Notes: generated by a model not told the origin, from the sequence alone. A stretch of 64,000 nt of DNA from Tenericutes bacterium HGW-Tenericutes-1 (GCA_002839155.1 PGXM01000004.1:1-64000); one strand, 5' to 3'. Shown: positions 25,907 through 35,033, counted from the first letter of the stretch. Numbers and translations are program-made.

Positions 25907-27174
25907 ATATGTTAATCTTAAATAATCATTACTTAGAACGTAAATCAAAATACTTTCCAAATGTGTTGCCAGAACAATGGAATGATTGGCATTGGCAAGT
26001 TAAAAATCGTATTACAACCGTTAATCAACTAAAAAAATATATTAATCTATCCATTGAAGAAGAAACTCAAATTTCAAATGTTTTATCGAAATTCAGAATG
26101 GCAATAACCCCTTATTATTTAACATTAATGGACCCAGATAACATCAATTGTCCAATTCGCAAACAAGCAATACCATCGATTTCTGAAATGACAATCGGTA
26201 AAAATGACCTGCTTGATCCGCTCGATGAAGATAAAGATTCACCAGTACCAGGATTAACTCATCGTTACCCAGATCGAGTTTTATTCTTAATTACTGATAT
26301 GTGCAGTATGTATTGTCGCCACTGTACACGTAGAAGATTTGCTGGTCAAACCGATAATGAATTAAGCACGGAAAGAATAAGAAAAGGTATAGAATATATT
26401 AAAAACACCCCACAAATAAGAGATGTTTTGTTATCTGGTGGAGATGCATTGCTTATGAGCGATGAACGTTTAGAATATATTATTTCTGAATTACGAAAGA
26501 TTGATCATGTTGAAGTTATTCGAATGGGAACGAGAGTTCCTGTTGTTATGCCACAAAGAATTACAGACAATTTTGTAGCTATGCTCAAGAAATATCATCC
26601 TATTTGGATTAATACGCATTTTAATCATTACGATGAATTTACCGTTGAAAGTAAAGAAGCATTAGCTAAAATGGCAGATGCAGGAATTCCACTGGGTAAT
26701 CAAAGCGTACTACTTAGAGGCGTTAATGATTGTGTTAATATTATGAAAAGATTAGTGACAGGTCTTGTCCAATTACGCGTTAGACCTTATTATCTTTATC
26801 AATGTGATTTATCGTTAGGAATCGAACATTTCCGTACACCGATTAGTAAAGGCATAGAAATTATCGAAGGTCTTAGAGGACATATTAGTGGATTTTGTGT
26901 TCCAACATTTGTTGTTGATGCACCTGGTGGAGGCGGTAAAATACCCGTCATGCCTAATTATGTCATTTCTTCATCACCAACTAGAACGGTGTTAAGAAAC
27001 TACGAAGGTGTGATAACGACTTATACTGAACCCGCACATTATGAAAATAATTGTCAATGCGAAGATTGTATTGCACACAGAAAAGCTGAAGGGGTTAGTG
27101 CGTTGTTAAACGGCGATCAACTCTCGATTGAACCTCATCATTTAGATCGGAGAAATCGATCATCAAAACAATAG
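25903..27174 (+). CDS. kamA: L-lysine 2,3-aminomutase
   Basis: A 423-residue radical SAM enzyme that uses PLP and a 4Fe-4S cluster to turn L-lysine into L-beta-lysine, the first step of the pathway. The cluster motif is ITDMCSMYCRHCTRRRF (CxxxCxxC) near residue 134. Others are DVLLSGGDALLMSDERLEYI, PVVMPQRIT, and PTFVVDAPGGGGKIPVMPNYV, which carries the PLP-binding Lys. A cysteine-containing tail (NNCQCEDC) is usual for clostridial forms. It overlaps the kdd stop by four bases. Confidence 0.96.
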   Translation: MNMLILNNHYLERKSKYFPNVLPEQWNDWHWQVKNRITTVNQLKKYINLSIEEETQISNVLSKFRMAITPYYLTLMDPDNINCPIRKQAIPSISEMTIGKNDLLDPLDEDKDSPVPGLTHRYPDRVLFLITDMCSMYCRHCTRRRFAGQTDNELSTERIRKGIEYIKNTPQIRDVLLSGGDALLMSDERLEYIISELRKIDHVEVIRMGTRVPVVMPQRITDNFVAMLKKYHPIWINTHFNHYDEFTVESKEALAKMADAGIPLGNQSVLLRGVNDCVNIMKRLVTGLVQLRVRPYYLYQCDLSLGIEHFRTPISKGIEIIEGLRGHISGFCVPTFVVDAPGGGGKIPVMPNYVISSSPTRTVLRNYEGVITTYTEPAHYENNCQCEDCIAHRKAEGVSALLNGDQLSIEPHHLDRRNRSSKQ

Positions 27175-27179
27175 AAAAA

Positions 27180-28178
27180 TTGCTTAATCAGTATGAAGTC
27201 ATAAGTATTGTTGGCAACGCAAAGAACGCCGGAAAAACAACGGTACTGAATTCTATTATTGAGACATTTCATGACCGATTATTAGCAATAACAAGCATTG
27301 GACTAGATGGTGAATTAATTGATAATGTAACTTCACTGCCAAAACCGCGGATTTTTGTTTATGAAAACATGATCGTAGCTACAGCTTTAGAATGTTTAAA
27401 AGCAGCAGAAGCAACATATGAGATTATTGACAAGACAGGAATAGAAACCGCTCTTGGTGAAATAGTGTTAATTCGGATTATTCATTCAGGAAACGTTCTC
27501 GTTGGTGGTCCCTCGATTGTGACACAAATGGAATCTTTGGTCGCATATATCAAAACATTAAATGTTGATAAAATACTGATTGACGGTGCTTTTTCTCGTA
27601 AAACAATATCCAAATCGACGGACGCTTGTATATTTGCGATTGGCGCAGTCTACTCAAGTGACTTAACAAAAGTGATTGATGCAGCTAAACTAACGATTGC
27701 ACAGTTTTCTTTGAATAGAGTGAATGATTCATTTAATTATCTTGAAACAGAAGAAAGAGTAGTGCTCATATACAAAGATGGGACTTATAAGAAATTAGAA
27801 TATGATTCAGTTATCCAGTATCAACAAGAAATTCTTGAATTTTTAACGAGTGATGTTGAATATATTTATATTCCTGGATCTTTACCAACGCAATTTGCGA
27901 AGGAATTAATAAGAAAAAGAAGAACTGTACTACCAAAGATTATTTTAAAGAGTCCAACCCATATGGTTTTACCTGAAATTTTATTAAATAATTTGTTCAA
28001 CTCTGGTATTAAAATTATTGTATTACATCCAGTCAATCTAGTGGGAATTATGTATAACCCTTTCTCCCCCACAGGATACGTATTTGATGATAGAGAATTT
28101 CAAGACAAATTAAAGAAAATCACTCATTTGCCTGTGATTAATGTAATGAATGAAAGAAGGAATGACATCGATGGTTAA
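27180..28178 (+). CDS. kamB: Lysine 5,6-aminomutase reactivase subunit, KamB-like
   Basis: A 332-residue protein with a nucleotide-binding loop GNAKNAGKTT at residues 12-21. It continues as a P-loop NTPase-like fold (ILIDGAFSRKTISKSTDACIFAIGAV). In clostridial lysine-fermentation operons a gene of this type (kamB) stands between kamA and kamD, beside a MutS-like gene kamC; both are thought to reactivate the B12 enzyme. Here kamC is absent. The annotated start is TTG with no convincing Shine-Dalgarno at proper distance, so the true start is uncertain. Named from position and P-loop; moderate confidence. Confidence 0.65.
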   Translation: MLNQYEVISIVGNAKNAGKTTVLNSIIETFHDRLLAITSIGLDGELIDNVTSLPKPRIFVYENMIVATALECLKAAEATYEIIDKTGIETALGEIVLIRIIHSGNVLVGGPSIVTQMESLVAYIKTLNVDKILIDGAFSRKTISKSTDACIFAIGAVYSSDLTKVIDAAKLTIAQFSLNRVNDSFNYLETEERVVLIYKDGTYKKLEYDSVIQYQQEILEFLTSDVEYIYIPGSLPTQFAKELIRKRRTVLPKIILKSPTHMVLPEILLNNLFNSGIKIIVLHPVNLVGIMYNPFSPTGYVFDDREFQDKLKKITHLPVINVMNERRNDIDG

Positions 28179-29730
28179 TAAATTAAATTTAGACGTTGAT
28201 AGCATCTATGAATGTCGATTTCTAGCAAGCCAAATAGCAGACGATATTCAAGAGTTTATCAACAAGCATTCAACAGTTTCAATCGAAAGAACGGTTTTAA
28301 GATTACTTGGAGTTGATGGTGTCGATGAATTTGGGGTTCCGGTTTGTAATCTGATGGTTGACGATGTGTTGCACAAAGGAAACTTGGGATTAGGAATCGC
28401 AATCTATATTGCGAGCGCTTTAAAATCTGAAAATATCAATCTTGAAGCTTTTATTAAGAAATACATTGAAAATGATATCGCATTAAGTAGTTATCCATTG
28501 ATATCAAAAGAGGAAGCAGAAAAGGTATTAAAACCTTATCTTGATAAACACTTTGGAATCATTAAGCAAAGAAGACAAGAAAGAAATAACTTTCTAAAAC
28601 AATACCCCGTAAACCCAACCCAACTTTATGTCATCGTCGCAACCGGTAATATTCATGAAGATGTTATTCAAGCGACAGCGGCTGCTAAAGCGGGAGCAGA
28701 TATCATTGCCGTCATTAGAACCACAGGACAGTCCTTATTGGATTATGTTCCTTATGGAATTACAACTGAAGGGTTTGGAGGTACATACGCAACCCAAGCG
28801 AACTTTAAAATCATGAGAGAAGCATTAGACAAAGTCTCTCTAGAAGAAAAAAGATATATCAAATTAGTGAATTACGCTTCAGGGTTATGCATGCCGGAAA
28901 TCGCCGCACTTGGTGCTTTAGAACGACTTGATGTTTTACTTAACGATAGTATGTACGGTATTATATTCCGAGACATAAACATGCAAAGAACATTTGTTGA
29001 TCAGTATTTTTCAAGGCTTATTAACGCCTATTCTGGGATTATTATTAATACAGGTGAAGACAATTATCTAACAACATCTGATGCTGTAGAACAGGCTCAT
29101 ACTGTGTTAGCTTCTCAATTTATCAACGAGCAATTTGCTTATCGAGCTAGATTGCCTAAACATTTAATGGGTTTAGGTCACGCCTTTGAAATTGACCCTT
29201 CGATTGAAAACGGGTTTTTATTTGAACTAGCTCAGGCTGAAATGGCTAGAGAGATTTTCCCTGAAGCTCCATTAAAGTATATGCCGCCTACCAAACATGT
29301 CAGTGGTAATATTTTTAGAGCTTATCAGCAAAACGTGCTATTTAATGTCGTAACGACAATGACACATCAATCCATTCATTTACTTGGAATGATGACCGAA
29401 GGAATCCATACACCTTTTATGCAAGATCGTTTCCTAGCCATTCAAAATGCAAAAATGGTTCAAACAACGATGAAATCATTTGGTGATGAAATTGAATTTA
29501 AACCCAACGGAATTATTCAAAAACGCGCGCATTTTGTTTTATCAGAAGCTGAAAAATTATTAAAATCGATCAAAGAACAATCTTTATTTTCTGCTTTAGA
29601 AGCCGGTGTCTTCGCCGACATTAAACGCCCAAGATTGGGTGGTAAGGGATTAGAGGGAGTTATTACAAGACAAAAAACATATTTTAATCCAGTACTTTCC
29701 AGATTGGAGGAAGACGAACATGTTGATTAA
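28171..29730 (+). CDS. kamD: Lysine 5,6-aminomutase alpha subunit
   Basis: A 519-residue subunit containing the PLP-dependent TIM barrel of the adenosylcobalamin enzyme that moves the 6-amino group of beta-lysine to C5. Typical stretches are DIIAVIRTTGQSLLDYVPYGITTEGFGGTYATQANFKIMREALD, NYASGLCMPEIAALGALERLDVLLNDSMYGIIFRDINMQRTFVDQYFSR and HLMGLGHAFEIDP. I choose the ATG at 28171 (protein begins MVNKLNLD), preceded by AGAAGGA. This start overlaps the kamB end by eight bases. It pairs with KamE. Confidence 0.94.
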   Translation: MVNKLNLDVDSIYECRFLASQIADDIQEFINKHSTVSIERTVLRLLGVDGVDEFGVPVCNLMVDDVLHKGNLGLGIAIYIASALKSENINLEAFIKKYIENDIALSSYPLISKEEAEKVLKPYLDKHFGIIKQRRQERNNFLKQYPVNPTQLYVIVATGNIHEDVIQATAAAKAGADIIAVIRTTGQSLLDYVPYGITTEGFGGTYATQANFKIMREALDKVSLEEKRYIKLVNYASGLCMPEIAALGALERLDVLLNDSMYGIIFRDINMQRTFVDQYFSRLINAYSGIIINTGEDNYLTTSDAVEQAHTVLASQFINEQFAYRARLPKHLMGLGHAFEIDPSIENGFLFELAQAEMAREIFPEAPLKYMPPTKHVSGNIFRAYQQNVLFNVVTTMTHQSIHLLGMMTEGIHTPFMQDRFLAIQNAKMVQTTMKSFGDEIEFKPNGIIQKRAHFVLSEAEKLLKSIKEQSLFSALEAGVFADIKRPRLGGKGLEGVITRQKTYFNPVLSRLEEDEHVD

Positions 29731-30454
29731 AGCGTATGGCGATACTTTAAATGATGGAAAAGTCGAGTTAAGTTTTACGTTACCCATCGATTATTCCGTT
29801 GTTGCAATTGAAGCCGCAAAAATCTACGGCAAAAAACTCGGCATGATTGATCCAAGCATCGTTCACGCTGAATCTATTGGAAATGGATTCACATTCTTTG
29901 TAGTGTATGGATCAGTACCATTTGCTATTGAAACCTCTGATATTAAAGTAAAAATTATTGAGACGCCAACTTATTCAAAAGAAGAAATAGAAGCATTGAT
30001 TGAAGAAAAACTTAAACGAAATATCGTTTTTGTGGGAGCGTCTACTGGAACTGATGCTCACACAGTAGGGATTGATGCAATCATGAATATGAAAGGTTAT
30101 GCGGGTCATTACGGTTTAGAACGATATAAACATGTAGATGCATATAATATGGGAAGCCAGGTTCAAAATGAAGCTTTTATTAAAAAAGCTAAAGAAGTAA
30201 AAGCTGACGTTCTGTTAGTAAGCCAAACTGTTACTCAAAAAGAAGTTCATTTAAAAAACATGATTGAGCTTGTTGAATTGCTAGAAGCTGAAGGAATGCG
30301 GGACAAAGTCATCTTAATTGCTGGTGGGGCTAGAATCACACACGAGTTAGCAAAAGAGTTAGGGTATGATGCTGGCTTTGGGCCAGGAAAATTTGCAGAA
30401 GATGTTGCGTCCTATGCGGTATTAGAATTAATTCGAAGATTAGAATCTAAATAA
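29720..30454 (+). CDS. kamE: Lysine 5,6-aminomutase beta subunit
   Basis: A 244-residue cobalamin-binding subunit. The B12 motif DAHTVGIDAIMNMKGYAGHYGLERY contains the cobalt-ligand His and, just after it, the lysine region that locks PLP in the resting enzyme. The Rossmann-like remainder shows VLLVSQTVTQKEVHLKN and VILIAGGARITHELAKELGYDAGFGPG. GGAGG precedes the ATG and the start overlaps kamD by 11 bases. It is the last gene of the operon, followed by a strong terminator. Confidence 0.95.
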   Translation: MLIKAYGDTLNDGKVELSFTLPIDYSVVAIEAAKIYGKKLGMIDPSIVHAESIGNGFTFFVVYGSVPFAIETSDIKVKIIETPTYSKEEIEALIEEKLKRNIVFVGASTGTDAHTVGIDAIMNMKGYAGHYGLERYKHVDAYNMGSQVQNEAFIKKAKEVKADVLLVSQTVTQKEVHLKNMIELVELLEAEGMRDKVILIAGGARITHELAKELGYDAGFGPGKFAEDVASYAVLELIRRLESK

Positions 30455-30495
30455 ATATAAGGTCGGTGCTTAAAAAACATCGACCTTATATTTTA
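30455..30495 (+). terminator. Terminator of the lysine operon
   Basis: ATATAAGGTCG pairs with CGACCTTATAT around a short A-rich loop, followed by TTTT. It is one of the longest stems in the window. Confidence 0.85.
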
Positions 30496-30576
30496 AGAAG
30501 TGATTGACCTATGATTGTATCATGATACAATAGAATTGCCATATAAATTCCATGATAGATTTCTACGGAGATACTT

Positions 30577-31188
30577 ATGCCCATTATTGAATATAACCAA
30601 GATATTATGAATTATCTAATAAAACGTGATCCAAAACTAGGAGCTTACATCGATCAATTCGGTTTTGTTGAAGTTAATCGAAACCCAAATATATTTGAGA
30701 CGGTTGTTTCTAGCATTATTAGTCAACAACTTTCATTAAAGGCAGCTTCGACCATTGAAAAAAGATTCAGGGATTTAATTGGCTCGTTTGAACCATATAC
30801 GATTATGTCCCATCATGATGATGAACTCAGAGCCTGTGGTCTTTCTTATCCGAAAATTAAGTATATAAAAGAATTTGCTTATAAAGTTCGTGAAAACGAA
30901 TTAGTGATTGATGATTTTGATTCTTTAGATGACGAAGAAGTGATTCAAAGACTTATTACTGTAAAAGGGATCGGAAGATGGACTGCTGAAATGCTCGCAA
31001 TGTTTTCACTAGGCCGGTTAGATATCTTTGCATTTGATGATTTAGCACTAAAAAAAGCCGTAATGAAAGTACAAGGTTATAAAACGTTTAGTAAGTTACG
31101 TTACGAACGATTAAAAAAGAAGTATTCTCCTTATGGAACGGTTGCGGCCATTTATTATTATGAAGTAAAAAATCGTGAAGGTTTATGA
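30577..31188 (+). CDS. DNA-3-methyladenine glycosylase II (AlkA-like)
   Basis: A 203-residue HhH-GPD base-excision glycosylase that removes alkylated purines. It shows FETVVSSIISQQLSLKAASTI (the substrate-pocket helix), the helix-hairpin-helix VKGIGRWTAEMLAMFSLGRLDIFAFDDLALKKAV with the catalytic Asp in the DDLAL segment, and the C-terminal YSPYGTVAAIYYYE. It lacks the N-terminal AlkA domain, like the short Bacillus-type enzymes. It is adjacent to, and overlaps in tracked frames with, a small membrane protein gene. Confidence 0.9.
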   Translation: MPIIEYNQDIMNYLIKRDPKLGAYIDQFGFVEVNRNPNIFETVVSSIISQQLSLKAASTIEKRFRDLIGSFEPYTIMSHHDDELRACGLSYPKIKYIKEFAYKVRENELVIDDFDSLDDEEVIQRLITVKGIGRWTAEMLAMFSLGRLDIFAFDDLALKKAVMKVQGYKTFSKLRYERLKKKYSPYGTVAAIYYYEVKNREGL

Positions 31189-31201
31189 TTTGAGGGAAAT
31201 T

Positions 31202-31423
31202 ATGGGAAATCAAGACACAAATAACCCATTATGGGGTTTACTTGGATTTTTTGTTCCTATCGCTGGAGTCGTTTTATACCTTGTATGGCGTTATGAACGG
31301 ATTAAAGATGGAAAATATGCACTTGTTGGCGCAATCATAGGTGCGGTTATTCAAATATCACTTTCAATTTTATTAAGAGTTTTTTTGATTGATTTGTTAA
31401 TAAGTGGATATACTTATTTTTGA
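31202..31423 (+). CDS. Small two-TM membrane protein
   Basis: A 73-residue protein. I use the ATG at 31202, which follows GAGGG; the tracked GTG at 31175 lies inside the glycosylase gene. It has two hydrophobic segments (LWGLLGFFVPIAGVVLYLVW and YALVGAIIGAVIQISLSILLRVFLI) joined by RYERIKDGK. The FFVPIxGxxLYLVW pattern occurs in many small Bacillota membrane proteins, often next to zinc ribbons, which this one lacks. Function unknown; probably co-transcribed with the glycosylase. Confidence 0.6.
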   Translation: MGNQDTNNPLWGLLGFFVPIAGVVLYLVWRYERIKDGKYALVGAIIGAVIQISLSILLRVFLIDLLISGYTYF

Positions 31424-31447
31424 TTTGATTTGTTTAAAAACTTTTTC

Positions 31448-31476
31448 TTGACTTTCATTTTAATGAATAGTAAAAT
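31448..31476 (+). promoter_or_regulatory. Promoter of tRNA Glu-Val-Thr cluster
   Basis: TTGACT (31448) and TAAAAT (31471) with a 17-base spacer, about 30 bases before the first tRNA. Confidence 0.65.
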
Positions 31477-31505
31477 TGTAGTGCTATGAAAATTTAATGT
31501 CACAG

Positions 31506-31581
31506 GGCTCGTTGGAGAAACGGTTAACTCACATGCCTTTCACGCATGCATTCACGGGTTCGAATCCCGTACGAGTCACCA
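31506..31581 (+). tRNA. tRNA-Glu (TTC)
   Basis: Acceptor stem GGCTCGT/ACGAGTC, anticodon loop CTTTCAC giving TTC, T-loop TTCGAAT and encoded CCA. First of a three-tRNA transcript. Confidence 0.95.
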
Positions 31582-31582
31582 T

Positions 31583-31658
31583 GGAGGTTTAGCTCAGCCG
31601 GGAGAGCATCTGCCTTACAAGCAGAGGGTCGGCGGTTCGATCCCGTCAACCTCCACCA
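31583..31658 (+). tRNA. tRNA-Val (TAC)
   Basis: Acceptor stem GGAGGTT/AACCTCC, anticodon loop CTTACAA giving TAC, encoded CCA. Separated from tRNA-Glu by one base. Confidence 0.95.
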
Positions 31659-31659
31659 T

Positions 31660-31735
<76 letters not shown>

Positions 31736-31759
31736 TTTACTGTGGCTAGATCTAGAATT

Positions 31760-31785
31760 GCGCACTTAAAGGTGCGCTTTTCTTT
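31760..31785 (+). terminator. tRNA cluster terminator
   Basis: GCGCAC pairs with GTGCGC, followed by TTTTCTTTT; it ends the Glu-Val-Thr transcript just before the MATE gene. Confidence 0.75.
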
Positions 31786-31805
31786 TCTGAAAGAAGGTGC
31801 ATGAG

Positions 31806-33206
31806 TTGGCTCAAAATCTTGAGAAAAAACGAGATATGATTTTAAATCAAACACCGATATGGAAAGGCATGCTCATGCTTGCTATTCCAGTATTCTTGGT
31901 CAATATATTAAAAACGCTTCACGATGTCGTTGATGGTTTCTTTTTAGGACAAATACAAGGGATAGACAATCTAGGTGTTGCTTTTGCTACATATGCTCAA
32001 AGTGCGGTAGGAATTACTTGGTCCGTCTATTTTATTTTTATATCATTTGGTATTGGATTAAGTGTTGCCGGAAATGCTTTAATTGGACAATATGTTGGGA
32101 AAAAAGACCCTGTCGGATCAAAGCGTTATGCCAGTAATGTTGTTGTTATGTCATTTTTACTCGGTGTCATATTCAATATCATTCTTTATTTATTGACGCC
32201 CATATTAATGAAATTAATGGGGGCAGAAGGATTAACTTTACAATATTCTATCACTTATTTAAGAACTCGAAGTTTTGAAATGCCATTTTTATTTTTATCT
32301 TTTGGATTCCAAGCAGTAAGACAATCAACTGGTGATACAACAACACCAGTCATTGTGAGTGCAATATCGATTCTTGTGAACATTGTATTAACTTGGTGGA
32401 TGGTATCAATCTTACATATGGGCGTATATGGTGCGGCGTTATCGACAGTTATTGGAAATATGTCGATGGTACCTATAATTATTTATCTTTTTATTTATCC
32501 AAAAAACGGAATTAAAGTTAGTATAAAAAAAGATATGATTGATTTTTCAATCATAAAACATGTATTGAAAGTTGCAATTCCGGCTTCTACCGGGCAAGCA
32601 CTCCAAGCGTTTGGTTTTGTCATTATCAATACCTTTATATTAGCCTATGGGCCAGCTGTATCTGCGGCATATTACATTGGAAATCGTATCAATTCACTAG
32701 TAATGTTCCCTGTATCTGCGGTCTCTTCAATCTTAGCAATTTATATTGCTCAAAATGTCGGAGCTAACAATATACCGCGTGCGAAAGCGGCTTTTAGAAC
32801 CTGTATGACCATCGCCGTTTCATTGATGACGGTTGGGGCATTATTGATTATCCCTTTTAGAATGACTTTGGTTAGTATTTTTAATAACACTGACTTAGAA
32901 ACGATTAAGTACGCCGCTGAGTATACATTATTTCTCCATCTGGGATTACCATTAATGGGAATTTTCCAAACTTATTTATCGGCTTTTCAAGGTTCTGGCG
33001 ATACGAAATATTCTTTCCTTATGGCGCTCATCCGATTATGGGTGCTAAGAATTCCGATGGTTTTAGCATTCAAGTATTTAACAAATCTTGGTCCGCTTGG
33101 AGTATGGTATGCAATGCTTATAAGTAATATATTAATTGTTTTTGTTGGTTATTATTTATATACAAAAGTACGTTTTTTACCAAAAATAAAATCAGTAAGT
33201 GCATAA
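31806..33206 (+). CDS. MATE family efflux transporter
   Basis: About 466 residues with 12 membrane helices in two homologous halves. The MATE pattern is clear: MLMLAIPVFLVNILKTLHDVVDGFFLGQI, GNALIGQYVGKKD, AVRQSTGDTTTP and, in the second half, AIPASTGQALQAFGFV and SAVSSILAIYIAQNVGANN. These are Na+ or H+ coupled exporters of cationic drugs and metabolites. The best start is the TTG at 31806, which lies 8 bases after AGAAGG; the tracked GTG at 31797 is inside that site. Single gene or coupled to the phosphodiesterase downstream. Confidence 0.9.
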   Translation: MAQNLEKKRDMILNQTPIWKGMLMLAIPVFLVNILKTLHDVVDGFFLGQIQGIDNLGVAFATYAQSAVGITWSVYFIFISFGIGLSVAGNALIGQYVGKKDPVGSKRYASNVVVMSFLLGVIFNIILYLLTPILMKLMGAEGLTLQYSITYLRTRSFEMPFLFLSFGFQAVRQSTGDTTTPVIVSAISILVNIVLTWWMVSILHMGVYGAALSTVIGNMSMVPIIIYLFIYPKNGIKVSIKKDMIDFSIIKHVLKVAIPASTGQALQAFGFVIINTFILAYGPAVSAAYYIGNRINSLVMFPVSAVSSILAIYIAQNVGANNIPRAKAAFRTCMTIAVSLMTVGALLIIPFRMTLVSIFNNTDLETIKYAAEYTLFLHLGLPLMGIFQTYLSAFQGSGDTKYSFLMALIRLWVLRIPMVLAFKYLTNLGPLGVWYAMLISNILIVFVGYYLYTKVRFLPKIKSVSA

Positions 33207-33248
33207 TATTCATTTGTTTTTGATATAATAGTACCGGTGGTGATTTTT

Positions 33249-34370
33249 ATGAATCCAATTGTATTCCCAAATTACGAGAACTCGATTCTCAATGTATCCA
33301 ATTCAATTCTTAAATATTATGGAGCCAAAACTTGGCATCCTACTTTGAGAGTTCTTGATCATGTCTTGGCTAAAAATTATCGAAATGTTGTTTTGTTGCT
33401 AATTGATGGTCTTGGAGTTGACGCTATCGTCAAGCATTTACCCGAAAAATCAATGCTTAGAAAACACCTTCAAACGACAATCACTTCTGTATTTCCTTCC
33501 ACGACAGTAGCCGCTACAACTGCGGTTTTATCGGGAAGAAGCCCGTTAGAGACCGGTTGGTTCGGTTGGCATCAATACATTAAAGAAGAAGATGAAAGTG
33601 TCATTCTGTTTTTAAATAAAGCCTATTATAATCCGGATAAAAAGTTTGATTATAACGTTGCTTCAAAATTTATTCCTTACACAAATTTGTATAGACAAAT
33701 AGAAGAAGCCAATTCACTTATGAAAACTGCTGAAATTTTTCCTGCATTCAGAACCCCTGAAAATAATTCAATCTCAAAACTTCTTGATGCAGTAACTTTA
33801 GTTACGAAATCAAGCGGGCAACACTTTGTCTATGCATATTGGGATAAAGTAGATTCCTATATGCATGAGTTTGGTCCAAGTTCAAATGAGGTTCACGAAC
33901 ATATTCTTGAAGTTGAAACTGCATTTTCAAATTATTTAAAAAATATGGATGATGATACAGTTATTATCGCCATCGCAGACCATGGTCAAGTTGATGTCGA
34001 AATAATTGATTTGTATCAGTATGATGATTTGATTAATACATTACTCAGAATGCCTACCAACGAATCACGTGCATCGGTATTTTATGTTAAGCCTGATCGC
34101 TTTGATGAATTTGAGAAATTATTTAACAAATATTTCAAAAATTATTTCAATTTATACAAATCAGAAGATGCTATTTCAATGGGATTATTTGGTTCTGGGA
34201 AGAAACATACAAGAAGTTTAGGATTTTTAGGAGATTATATTGCTATCGCAACTGATTATTTTATTTTTAATACCGTCAATGAGGGGTTTAGAATGAAAGG
34301 TCAGCATGCGGGATTATTAAAAGAAGAAATGCTTGTACCTTTGATTATAGCCACAAAAAAAAGCCTTTAA
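33249..34370 (+). CDS. Alkaline phosphatase-like phosphodiesterase/pyrophosphatase
   Basis: A 373-residue member of the type I phosphodiesterase/nucleotide pyrophosphatase family (PF01663). Metal and catalytic sites are visible: LLLIDGLGVDAI (Asp), SVFPSTTVAATTAVLSGRSPLETGW (nucleophilic Thr), YWDKVDSYMHEFG (Asp and His) and IIAIADHGQVDV (Asp-His), then QHAGLLKEEM (His). There is no signal peptide, so it acts in the cytosol. It hydrolyses a phosphodiester or pyrophosphate bond in an unknown substrate. GGTGGTG precedes the ATG. Its stop lies in a bidirectional terminator shared with mgsA. Confidence 0.88.
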   Translation: MNPIVFPNYENSILNVSNSILKYYGAKTWHPTLRVLDHVLAKNYRNVVLLLIDGLGVDAIVKHLPEKSMLRKHLQTTITSVFPSTTVAATTAVLSGRSPLETGWFGWHQYIKEEDESVILFLNKAYYNPDKKFDYNVASKFIPYTNLYRQIEEANSLMKTAEIFPAFRTPENNSISKLLDAVTLVTKSSGQHFVYAYWDKVDSYMHEFGPSSNEVHEHILEVETAFSNYLKNMDDDTVIIAIADHGQVDVEIIDLYQYDDLINTLLRMPTNESRASVFYVKPDRFDEFEKLFNKYFKNYFNLYKSEDAISMGLFGSGKKHTRSLGFLGDYIAIATDYFIFNTVNEGFRMKGQHAGLLKEEMLVPLIIATKKSL

Positions 34371-34379
34371 GGCTTTTTT
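34355..34379. terminator. Bidirectional terminator
   Basis: AAAAAAGCCTTTAAGGCTTTTTT is a near-perfect palindrome with A and T runs; it serves the phosphodiesterase on the plus strand and mgsA on the minus strand. Confidence 0.8.
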
Positions 34380-34741
34380 TAATATAATCCATCAATCAGT
34401 AACTCGCCAGTAGAACTATTCGTTGCAAGCGGGATTTTATAGACATCAGAGAGTCTTAATAATGCAGATACATCCGGTTCATGAGGTTGTGCAGTTAAGG
34501 GATCGCGGAAAAAGAATATTAAGTCAATCTCACCATTAGCTACGCGAGCTCCTATTTCTTGGTCTCCCCCAAGTGGACCTGATCTAAAACATTTGACGTT
34601 TAAACCAGTCGCTTCAATGACTCGGTGTCCTGTTGTGCCAGTTGCAAATAATTCATGTTTTTTTAAGATATCTTTATGCTTGACTGCAAAAGCAATCATC
34701 TCTGCTTTCATCTTATCATGGGCGATTAATGCAATTCTCAT
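34379..34741 (-). CDS. mgsA: Methylglyoxal synthase
   Basis: A 120-residue enzyme that converts dihydroxyacetone phosphate to methylglyoxal and phosphate, a bypass of lower glycolysis. Motifs: [68 protein letters not shown] (catalytic Asp and phosphate-binding residues) and the His in [25 protein letters not shown] choose the ATG at 34741, which gives GGAG a nine-base spacer, over the tracked TTG at 34756. Single gene. Confidence 0.95.
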   Translation of the reverse strand: MRIALIAHDKMKAEMIAFAVKHKDILKKHELFATGTTGHRVIEATGLNVKCFRSGPLGGDQEIGARVANGEIDLIFFFRDPLTAQPHEPDVSALLRLSDVYKIPLATNSSTGELLIDGLY

Positions 34742-34851
34742 TTTACTCATCTCCAAAGTCCAATTTTGAATTCATTATATCATAGATAATCGGGCTGTGC
34801 AAAGCGTTTCAGCAATCTCACAAAGCGATTATAAAAAGTCAATTTTTAGTC

Positions 34852-34880
34852 TTGCATTCCCTTTATTGTTTTGATATAAT
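34852..34880 (+). promoter_or_regulatory. tRNA-Tyr promoter
   Basis: TTGCAT (34852) and TATAAT (34875) with a 17-base spacer, 25 bases before the tRNA. Confidence 0.75.
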
Positions 34881-34905
34881 GTAATAGCCGATAAAAAAGG
34901 CATAT

Positions 34906-34990
34906 GGAGGGGTAGCGAAGTGGCTAAACGCGGCAGACTGTAAATCTGCTCCCTATGGGTTCGGCGGTTCGAAACCGTCCCCCTCCACCA
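34906..34990 (+). tRNA. tRNA-Tyr (GTA)
   Basis: An 85-base class II tRNA with a long variable arm (CTCCCTATGGGTT region). Anticodon loop CTGTAAA gives GTA. Acceptor GGAGGGG/CCCCTCC and encoded CCA. Confidence 0.95.
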
Positions 34991-35001
34991 TTCTATCGAA
35001 T

Positions 35002-35033
35002 AAAAAAGTAGACATAAGGTCTACTTTTTTTAT
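35002..35033. terminator. Terminator, probably bidirectional
   Basis: AAAAAAGTAGAC pairs with GTCTACTTTTTT. It ends tRNA-Tyr and, in the other direction, the CotH-family gene whose stop is at 35034. Confidence 0.8.
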
